Positions 49,801 through 57,500 of a DNA stretch of 64,000 bases are shown here, piece after piece. The translations under genes were made by a program, and so were the position numbers. The stretch comes from Flavisolibacter amylovorans (GTDB taxonomy: Bacteria > Bacteroidota > Bacteroidia > Chitinophagales > Chitinophagaceae), in the NCBI RefSeq assembly GCF_039541815.1, contig NZ_BAABGY010000007.1, positions 992,001 through 1,056,000 of the forward strand, given 5' to 3'. Numbering within the stretch: position 1 is the stretch's first letter; the number at the start of each line of letters is the position of its first letter. The notes under the pieces were generated by a model that worked only from the letters and a program-made list of their open reading frames with translations, was not told the origin of the DNA and made no database searches.

Positions 49801-51507
49801 ATGCGCCGTACCGGTGTCCTCCCCTTCCTCTTCCTGCTTTTGCTCGCTGCCTGCCGTCCGGCGAAGCCACTCGTCGCCGATCCGTACAGCTACCGGATCG
49901 AAAAGAAGGTGATCGCCGCCAATGGCGCGGTTGTGTCGGCACATCCGCTGGCTTCCGCCGTGGGGTTGGCGGTGCTGCAGGACGGCGGCAACGCGATCGA
50001 TGCCGCCATCGCCACCCAGCTGGCCCTTGCCGTGGTTTACCCCCGTGCGGGAAATCTCGGCGGCGGCGGCTTCCTCGTGGCCCAGCTGGCCAACGGACAG
50101 GCCCTGGCGCTTGACTACCGCGAAACGGCGCCGGCAGGAGCCCATCGTGACATGTACCTCGATGCGCAGGGCGAAGTGGTGCCGGGCAAGAGCCGCGACG
50201 GTCACCTGTCGGGCGGTGTTCCGGGCACGGTTGCCGGGCTTTTCGAGAGCCACCGTCATGGGCGCCTTCCGTTCCGGAAGCTGATCGAGCCGGCGATCGC
50301 GCTGGCCGAGCGGGGCTTCGCCATCACCGCCGCGGAAGCCGACGGCCTGAACGGCATCCAGGAAGACCTCCGCAAATTCAATACGGCGCCCAGCGCCTTC
50401 CTGCGCACCCGCGCCTGGCAAGCGGGTGACACCCTGGTGCAAGCCGAGCTCGCGGCCACGCTGCGGCGCATCCGCGACGGCGGCGCCGCCGGCTTTTATA
50501 CCGGCGAAACGGCGCGCCTCGTTGCCGCCGAAATGAAGCGGGGCGGTGGCCTTATCACCGAGAAGGACCTGGCGGACTACCGCGCCAAATGGCGGACGCC
50601 GCAACGCTTCAACTACCGGGGATACGAGGTGCTGTCGATGCCGATGCCGAGCAGCGGGGGTACGTTACTACAGCAGATGCTGGGCATGGTGGAAGCCTGG
50701 CCGCTCTCCACCTACGGCCACAACAGCCCCGAAAGCGTGCAGCTGATGACCGAGGCAGAGCGCCGCGCCTATGCCGACCGCGCCGAGCATATGGGAGATG
50801 CCGATCATTACCTGGTGCCGCAGAAAGGACTCGTGGACGCCGCCTACCTCGCGCGCCGCATGCAGGACTTTGTGCCGGGAAAAGCCGGCAACAGTGTGAA
50901 CGTGCGCCCGGGCGTCCTTCCGAAGGAAAGCGAGCAAACGACGCACCTGAGCGTACTCGATAAATCCGGCAACGCCGTGTCGGTGACCACAACGCTTAAC
51001 AACAGCTACGGCAGCAAGACCGTCATCGGCGGCGCCGGCTTCTTCCTCAACGACGAGATGGACGATTTCAGCGCGAAACCCGGCGCCCCGAATTTATACG
51101 GTGCGGTGGGGGGCGCGGCCAACGCCATCGCGCCGGGCAAGCGCATGCTCTCCTCCATGACGCCAACCATCCTGCTCCGCGATGGCAAACCGGTGTTCGT
51201 GGTGGGCACGCCCGGCGGCACCACGATCCCGACATCGGTGTTTCAGACAGTGGTCAACCTCGTCGACTTCGGGCTCGACGGCGATGCCGCGGTGAACCGG
51301 CCCAAGTTCCACCACCAGTGGCTCCCCGACGTGCTGTACGTGGAGGCGGGCTTCCCGGCCGAAGTACGGCAGCGGCTCGAAGCCATGGGGTATAAGCTGG
51401 AGGAGCGCAGCGCGATCGGGCGTACCGAGCTGATCCGCGTGCTGCCCGACGGACGCCTCGAAGCGGTGGGCGATAGCCGGGGCGATGATGCAGCGGCGGG
51501 GTATTGA
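49801..51507 (+). CDS. ggt: Gamma-glutamyltranspeptidase, lipoprotein
   Basis: 568 residues; transfers or hydrolyses gamma-glutamyl groups of glutathione and related peptides in the periplasm. ATG at 49801 gives a lipoprotein signal MRRTGVLPFLFLLLLAACRP (lipid Cys18), so it is membrane-anchored. Autocleavage nucleophile Thr380 in ESEQTTHLSVLDKSGNAVSVTTTLN, oxyanion/substrate motif SSMTPTILL, and N-terminal GGNAIDAAIATQLALAVVYPRAGNLGGGGF are all present. The length and order of motifs are complete for a two-chain precursor. It follows no obvious operon; a long inverted-repeat element lies downstream. Confidence 0.94.
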   Translation: MRRTGVLPFLFLLLLAACRPAKPLVADPYSYRIEKKVIAANGAVVSAHPLASAVGLAVLQDGGNAIDAAIATQLALAVVYPRAGNLGGGGFLVAQLANGQALALDYRETAPAGAHRDMYLDAQGEVVPGKSRDGHLSGGVPGTVAGLFESHRHGRLPFRKLIEPAIALAERGFAITAAEADGLNGIQEDLRKFNTAPSAFLRTRAWQAGDTLVQAELAATLRRIRDGGAAGFYTGETARLVAAEMKRGGGLITEKDLADYRAKWRTPQRFNYRGYEVLSMPMPSSGGTLLQQMLGMVEAWPLSTYGHNSPESVQLMTEAERRAYADRAEHMGDADHYLVPQKGLVDAAYLARRMQDFVPGKAGNSVNVRPGVLPKESEQTTHLSVLDKSGNAVSVTTTLNNSYGSKTVIGGAGFFLNDEMDDFSAKPGAPNLYGAVGGAANAIAPGKRMLSSMTPTILLRDGKPVFVVGTPGGTTIPTSVFQTVVNLVDFGLDGDAAVNRPKFHHQWLPDVLYVEAGFPAEVRQRLEAMGYKLEERSAIGRTELIRVLPDGRLEAVGDSRGDDAAAGY

Positions 51508-51911
51508 GTAGTTGTATTTGGGGGTTTTTTATGTGACCGCCGCAAGCGGCTCGCATTTCCTAAAGCAGCACGCGGGTTTCTCGCGGAGACGCCAAGACGC
51601 AGTGCACGCAAAGAGAAGAATACTGCCCGCGGCAGGACTATTTCACCCCGCCGTATGCGGAACAGGCTACAGCTGCACGACGAATATTTACCAATCACTG
51701 CGTCTTGGCGCCTTCGCGCCTCCGCGAGAAACCCTCGACCCTCTAAAATGACTGCCAGCCGCTTGCGGCGGGTTATGTAAGGACGCCTTGTCTTTGTGCC
51801 GCCGTGTGAAATGCATTTGTAAACCCCGCCTTTAGCGGGTTGCACTTCGCAACCAGCTCCGCACTAAGGGTATCCCCCATTTTGCCTATCTTGTACGGCA
51901 AAGCGACACCT
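51508..51911. repeat. Long inverted-repeat element and flanks after ggt
   Basis: Element 51537-51772 has 15-bp perfect outer ends (CCGCCGCAAGCGGCT and its inverse) and inner arms 51574-51604 and 51696-51734 (GGTTTCTCGCGGAGACGCCA and its inverse, with an 8-base insertion in the right arm). At 51822-51841 AACCCCGCC/GCGGGTT forms a further hairpin. Words of the GCGTCTTGGCGTCTCCGCG type are widespread in bacterial genomes. A possible -7 box TATCTTGT (51887-51894) serves the DinB-like gene. No gene is seen. Confidence 0.8.
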
Positions 51912-52445
51912 ATGATCGAAGCGCTCTACCTCGAAAGCGTGCGCACCCGCTTCGCCGAAGAGAAATCCCTCGGCGGGCGGACGATGCAGCAGCTTACGGC
52001 CGAACAGCTGCTCTGGCAGCCCAACGAGGCTTCCAACAGCATCGCGCTCATCGTGCAGCACCTGCACGGCAACATGCTGAGCCGCTGGACAAATTTCCTG
52101 ACCGAAGACGGAGAGAAAGAATGGCGGCAACGCGATGCCGAGTTCGAGCCGCGCGCGCTTACGGCCGACGAGGTGCTTGCGCTCTGGGAAGAAGGCTGGT
52201 CGGTGCTCTTTGCAGCGCTCGATGCCCTTCGGGCCGAAGACCTGGTTCGCCGCATCCACATCCGTGCCCAGCCGCTGACCGTGGTGGACGCCATCAACCG
52301 GCAGCTCGCGCACTACAGCTACCACGTAGGACAGATCGTGACGCTGGGCAAATGGCTCCGCGGGAACAACTGGAATTCCCTTTCCATAGCCCGGGGCCAA
52401 TCGCGGCAATTTACCGAAACACTCAAAAGCGGGCTGCCGCAATAA
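51912..52445 (+). CDS. DinB-superfamily (DUF1572) protein
   Basis: 177 residues. It has the DinB/YfiT-like four-helix pattern with metal-binding histidines: QHLHGNML at about 55-60 and HYSYHVGQIVTL at about 137-148, where HxxxH supplies two ligands. The start MIEALYLESVRTRFAEE at 51912 matches the family; the frame extends upstream to 51840 through repeat sequence. Members are metal-dependent thiol transferases or stress proteins, mostly uncharacterised. The outer-membrane protein gene starts 13 bp after its stop, so the two may be co-transcribed. Confidence 0.82.
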   Translation: MIEALYLESVRTRFAEEKSLGGRTMQQLTAEQLLWQPNEASNSIALIVQHLHGNMLSRWTNFLTEDGEKEWRQRDAEFEPRALTADEVLALWEEGWSVLFAALDALRAEDLVRRIHIRAQPLTVVDAINRQLAHYSYHVGQIVTLGKWLRGNNWNSLSIARGQSRQFTETLKSGLPQ

Positions 52446-52457
52446 GTGCTCCACTAC

Positions 52458-53108
52458 ATGCACCAGAGAATTACCCTATTGTTGATGGCCGGACTCCTCT
52501 CCGGCGCCGCCGCCGCCCAGAAAACGCAATACGGCGTCTTTGCGGGCGCGCAGTATACCAGCGCCCATTACCTGCTGCGCGACAAGAAGCAGTCTACCGA
52601 AGGCAAGCCCGGCGCGCATGCAGGCGTTATGTTGCTGATCCCTTTCGAAAACAGGCTCGTGTTTACCCCGTCGCTCTACTATAGCGGCAAAGGCTACAAG
52701 GTGGCGCTTACCGATACCTCCTCGCTTCCCGGCATCGACGCCGTGGCCAACGACGTTTCGTTGCATTCGATCGAACTCGCACCACTCTTCCTGATCTATA
52801 TGGGAAAGGGAACCGGTCGGCCCTTCGTACAATTCGGTCCCACGGTCGATTTCAACTTCTACGGCCGCGAGCGCGTCCGGCTCAACACCGGCCGCACCGT
52901 AGACCGGCAGATGCGCTTTTCCAACAACGACTACGGGCGCATCACCGCGGCGCTGCTCGTACGCCTTGGCTACGAAACCAAAAAAGGACTGGTGTTCGGT
53001 GCCCACTACTCGCATGGCGCCGGCAGCCTCAACAACAACGACTACGGCCCGATCATCAAGCACCGCATCTTCGGCGTCTCCATAGGTAAATGGCTCACCC
53101 ACCGGTAG
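52458..53108 (+). CDS. Outer-membrane beta-barrel protein (PorT-like)
   Basis: 216 residues with signal peptide MHQRITLLLMAGLLSGAAAAQ. The mature protein alternates hydrophobic and polar residues in strands and turns (YGVFAGAQYTSAHYLLRD, LVFTPSLYYSGKGYKV, RPFVQFGPTVDFNFYG, YGRITAALLVRLGYETKKGLVFGAHYSHGAGSL), ending in GVSIGKWLTHR. This fits the Outer membrane beta-barrel/PorT family of Bacteroidota. The role is unknown; PorT itself belongs to type IX secretion but so do many unrelated paralogues. The stop TAG is directly followed by a GATCTCA repeat array. Confidence 0.82.
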   Translation: MHQRITLLLMAGLLSGAAAAQKTQYGVFAGAQYTSAHYLLRDKKQSTEGKPGAHAGVMLLIPFENRLVFTPSLYYSGKGYKVALTDTSSLPGIDAVANDVSLHSIELAPLFLIYMGKGTGRPFVQFGPTVDFNFYGRERVRLNTGRTVDRQMRFSNNDYGRITAALLVRLGYETKKGLVFGAHYSHGAGSLNNNDYGPIIKHRIFGVSIGKWLTHR

Positions 53109-53258
53109 GATCTCGGATCTCAGATCTCAGATCTCAGATCCGGGAGCGCATGGTGGTCAGGCGTCCGTTCCCGGTTGGCAGCACCCTTCCCTGTTCCTTG
53201 TTCCCTGTTCCTTGTTCCTTGTTCCTTGTTCCTTGTTCCTTGTTCCTTGTTCCTTGTT
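53106..53258. repeat. GATCTCA and CTTGTTC heptamer arrays
   Basis: From the stop at 53106: GATCTCGGATCTCAGATCTC and on, about four copies of a 7-base word GATCTCA. At 53188-53258: about nine tandem copies of TTCCTTG/TTCCCTG. The period of seven is exact over most of the array. Confidence 0.88.
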
Positions 53259-53315
53259 CCCATGGCTAAAGCCATGGGCTGGTGCATATCGAAAACCCAC
53301 GGCTGAAGCCGTGGG
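53259..53315. repeat. Pair of REP-like hairpins with compensatory change
   Basis: CCCATGGCTAAAGCCATGGG (53259-53278) and CCCACGGCTGAAGCCGTGGG (53296-53315) are direct copies 37 bases apart, each a 9-bp stem with a 2-base loop. A T-A pair in the first copy is C-G in the second, so the stem is conserved while the sequence changes. Both are followed by CTRGTG. Likely substrates of the RAYT transposase at 41137. Confidence 0.82.
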
Positions 53316-53329
53316 CTAGTGGAGTCCAT

Positions 53330-53359
53330 CAACATTCGATATTCCGTGTTCGAAATTCG
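53330..53359. repeat. ATTCGATATTCC word array at peptidase stop
   Basis: ACATTCGATATTCCGTGTTC and a further copy GAAATTCGTCATTCC, ending at the TGA of the minus-strand isoaspartyl peptidase (53360-53362). Confidence 0.7.
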
Positions 53360-54406
53360 TCATTCCTTATAGATCTTCACCGTCATCTTACCATCGGGCG
53401 TGATATACCCGCGGTACATGCCTTCGGTATTGAAGACCATGCTGAAGTTGCCGTTCTTGTCGAGGGCGATGAGGCCGCCGTCGCCGCCGAGGGCGGGTAC
53501 TTTCTTCATGATCAGCTCAGCGGCCGCCTTGCCAACAGACCAGCCCTTGTATTCCATCAGGTCGCTGACGCTTTTGGCCACCGAAAGGCGGATAAAGTAC
53601 TCCCCCCAGCCGGTACAGGAAATCGCGCAGGTAGCATTCGATGCATAGGTGCCCGCGCCAATGATGGGGGCATCGCCCACCCGGCCGAACTTCTTGTTGG
53701 TCATGCCGCCGGTGGAGGTGGCCGCCGCGAGGTTGCCGGCCTTATCCAGGGCCACCGCACCCACCGTTCCGTATTTATGATCGCGGTTGCCGGGCTGGCG
53801 CAGGAAGGCCTCCTGCTTCGGCGTTGCCCGGGTAGTATCGCGTACGGCACTGGCCGAGTCGAGCGCCTTCGCCTGCTGCAGGCCGTTCCAGCGCGCCTCG
53901 GTGTAGAAATACGCCGGATCCACGATAGCGAGGCCCTGCTGCTGCGCGAACTGCTCTGCGCCCTTGCCGATCATCATGACATGCTCCGACTTGTCCATCA
54001 CCGCACGGGCGGCCGAGATCGGGTTGCGCACCGTCGTGACCGAAGCCACGGAGCCGGCCTTCAGCGTCTGCCCGTCCATGATGGCTGCGTCGAGCTCATT
54101 GCGCCCCTCGTTGGTGAACACCGCTCCCTTGCCCGCGTTGAACAGCGGGTTGTCTTCCAGTACCCGCACGGTGGCCTCCACGGCGTCGAGGGCGGAGCCG
54201 CCGCGGCTCAGTACCGCATAACCCGCCTGCAGGGCCGCCCGCAGCCCTTCCTGGTAGGCCTGCTCCGCCTCCGGGGTCATGTTCTTTTTAAGGATGGTGC
54301 CGGCGCCGCCGTGGATGACGAGCATGAACTCGGGACGCTTCGATTTTTGCTGCGCCCCCGCTGCCAGGGTGCACAGGAAGAAGGTAAGGGTAAGGACAAA
54401 CTTCAT
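53360..54406 (-). CDS. Isoaspartyl peptidase / L-asparaginase, exported
   Basis: 348 residues; the start at 54406 gives signal peptide MKFVLTLTFFLCTLAAGAQ (upstream in-frame ATG at 54475 would hide it). Ntn-hydrolase motifs match the cytoplasmic paralogue at 9863: MLVIHGGAGTI, GGSALDAVEATVRVLEDNPLFNAGKGA, nucleophile Thr214 in YGTVGAVALDKAGN and AATSTGGMTNKKFGRVGD. It hydrolyses beta-aspartyl peptides or asparagine, here in the periplasm or outside. Location separates it from cyanophycin turnover, so it probably scavenges isoaspartyl peptides or damaged protein fragments. It is also on the minus strand and isolated. Confidence 0.92.
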   Translation of the reverse strand: MKFVLTLTFFLCTLAAGAQQKSKRPEFMLVIHGGAGTILKKNMTPEAEQAYQEGLRAALQAGYAVLSRGGSALDAVEATVRVLEDNPLFNAGKGAVFTNEGRNELDAAIMDGQTLKAGSVASVTTVRNPISAARAVMDKSEHVMMIGKGAEQFAQQQGLAIVDPAYFYTEARWNGLQQAKALDSASAVRDTTRATPKQEAFLRQPGNRDHKYGTVGAVALDKAGNLAAATSTGGMTNKKFGRVGDAPIIGAGTYASNATCAISCTGWGEYFIRLSVAKSVSDLMEYKGWSVGKAAAELIMKKVPALGGDGGLIALDKNGNFSMVFNTEGMYRGYITPDGKMTVKIYKE

Positions 54407-54560
54407 TGGTCGATTTTTTGCAGGGATGGCTCCGAAAATAAACACAAAGCAAGCAACCATCCGGGGATATTTCACATTCTTTTGTTTACCACTACTCCAT
54501 TTCTAAAGGTCTTACGGATGACAAAGGGCTATTTTTACAACCTACTAAAAGGAACCTCGA

Positions 54561-57500
54561 CTGAAAAGAGCGGCTAAAATACTAGGTGCGGTTATCCTCT
54601 CCCTGCTTATCCTGCTGTGCCTGACGCTGGCCTTCGTTCAGACGGAATGGGGCCAGAACTGGCTCGTCGACCGCGTCACCGCCAAGCTCTCCCGCGACCT
54701 CCGTACCAGCATCCGCATCAACAAGGTGCGGGTCGTGCTGTTCAACCACATGAACCTGGAGGGCGTGCTTATCGAAGACCAGAAGAAAGACACCCTGCTC
54801 TCGGCAGGTGTGCTGCAGGTGCGGCTTACCGATTGGTTCTTCCTCAAAGACAAAGTGGACCTCGAATACATCGGGCTGCGGAACGCCACCGTGAAGTTGC
54901 AGCGCACCGATTCGGTCTGGAATTACCAGTACCTCGTCGACTACTTCTCCTCCCCCTCCACCGGCCAGAAAAAAGAATCGGGCATCGAGCTCAACCTGAA
55001 AAAAGTGGTGCTCGAAAACGTGTCGTTCACCCAGCGCGACGCCTGGCAGGGCGCGGACGCCTATATCAAGGTGGGCGGCCTCGATATGGACGCCCGTGAG
55101 CTGAGCCTCAGCAAGAACATCTTCGACATTCAGCGGCTCTGGCTCGACGGGCCGGTGTACCACGAGTTCAGCTATACCGGCCGCCGCTCGGCCGCCTCGA
55201 AAGCCGCCGCGGCCGCGCGTTCCATAAAGCCCGACACAGCCACCCTGCGCTGGAACCCGGGTCGTCTTTACCTGCATATAAGCCAGTTAGAGCTAAAGAA
55301 CGGGCGCTTCCGCAGCGATAAGGACGGCGTTCTCGGCAGCACCCTCCCCCACTTCGACGGCCGCCACATCGACTTCCTGGGCATCACCGGCAACCTGCGC
55401 GAGCTGCGCTTTCTGAACGACACCCTCTCCGCCCAAACCGACCTCGTGACCCGCGAGCGCGGCGGCCTCGACGTAAAGCAGCTCCGCACGCACCTGCGCT
55501 TCCACCCCGAGCTGATGGAGTTCGGCAAGCTGTCGATCAAAACGAACCGAAGCACGTTGCGCAACCACTTCGCGATGCGCTTCAAAAGCTGGGACGACCT
55601 CGGCGACTTCGAAAACAAGGTGCGGATGGAAGGCCATTTCGAGGATGCCCTCATCGCTTCCGACGACATCGCCATCTTCGCCCCCGACCTCGCCACCTGG
55701 GACCGCCTCTTCCACATCGACGGTGTAGTGAAAGGCACGGTGGATGCCCTCGAGGGGCGCGATGTGAAGCTCCGCACCGGGCAGACGGCGCTCAACGGCA
55801 ACTTCACCGTGCAGGGATTGACCGACCCAACCACCGTGTTTCTGAACGTGGAGGCCGACGACCTGGTCACCAACTACAACGAGGCGGTGGTATTTGTACC
55901 GGCCCTGCGGAAAGTGACGACCCCCAACCTGCGCGCGCTCGGCACCATCCGCTTTAGCGGCACCTACACCGGCTTCTTCAACGACTTCGTCACCTACGGC
56001 ACTCTGCATACGTCGCTCGGCTCGCTCCGCACCGACCTCAACATGAAGCTGCCCGACGGCGGCGTGCCGGTGTATTCGGGCAATATTTCGACGGCAAGCT
56101 TCAACCTGGGCCGCTTCTTCAACAACAGCGACCTGGGCATCGTCGATTTCAACGGGCAGCTCAAAGGTCGCGGCTTTACGCAGAGCCAGCTCGCCATGGA
56201 CGTGAACGGCACCGTCCGCCGCTTTCAGCTGGGTACGTATACCTACCAGAACATAACGGCCAAAGGCCATCTCACGGGGAGCAGCTTCAACGGCGACTTT
56301 GCCATCAACGATCCCAATGCCCGCCTCCGCCTCAACGGCCTCATTACCTATGGCGGCAAGCGCCCCACCTTCGACGCCAAGGCCGGCATCGATACGCTGA
56401 ACCTGCGGGCACTCGGCTTCTCGAAAGAAGAACTGTCGCTCCGCGGCCGCTTCGACCTCAACCTCTCGGGCGCCTCGCTCTCCGACTTCCTTGGCCAGGC
56501 CAGCATCTCCGATGCCACGCTGATGCACGACGGCCGCCGCCTCTCCTTCGACTCGCTGTACGTGTCGTCGACCTTTTACAACGGCGTGCGCACGCTGCAG
56601 GCCCGCTCCAACGAGCTGTATGCGAAGCTGCAAGGACAGTTCGACCTCGCTACGCTCCCCGACGCGTTCCAGCTGTTCCTCAACCGCTACTACCCCGCTT
56701 ACATCAAGCCTCCCCGCCTGCGTGCGCTGCCGCGGCAGGCGTTCACGTTCGACATCACCACCGGGGCCATTGAAGACTACCTGAAGCTGTTTGACCGTCG
56801 GATCAGCGGCGGCAACGGGGCGCACATCAAGGGCTCGCTCGACGTAGGCGCCAACAGCCTTGTGCTCGACGCACAGGTGCCGGGCTTCGGCTACGACCAA
56901 TACCGGTTCAGCGGCATCAGCCTGAAGGGCGACGGCAACTTCTCGCGGCTCATCGTGGACGGCGACGTCGCCCATGCGGCGATCGGCGATTCGGTTAGCC
57001 TGCCGCAAACGAAATTCAACATCCAGGCGCGTAACGACGTGTCGGACGTCAGCATTACCACCTCTTCGAATCTCGCCGTAAACCAGGCTTCGCTCTCGGC
57101 GCAGGTGCATACCTTCTCCGACGGACTCAGCCTGCTCTTCAACCCCTCCAGCTTCCTCCTCAACGGGAAGACCTGGACCATCGAGCAGGGAGGAACGCTC
57201 GACTTCCGCAGAAATACGGTAACGCAGGGCAACGTGGTGCTGAAGGAGTCGAACCAGGAAATCCGCCTCAGCACCGTGCCTTCCGAAGACGGCAACAACC
57301 TCAACGACCTGCACGTTGCACTGAAGAACCTGAACCTCGGAGACATCACGCCCTTCTTCGTACCGAGCAACCGGATCGAAGGGCTGCTCAACGGCAGCAT
57401 CACCATTGAGGATCCGGCCAACCGCTTCCTCGTGCGCGGGCAGGTAGAGACCGACCAGCTGCGGGTCGACAATGACTCGATCGGGCAGCTCGCCGCGCAG

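Noticed and set aside
53188..53258. Possible CRISPR array
   Set aside because: Repeat unit of seven bases without spacers; no cas genes.
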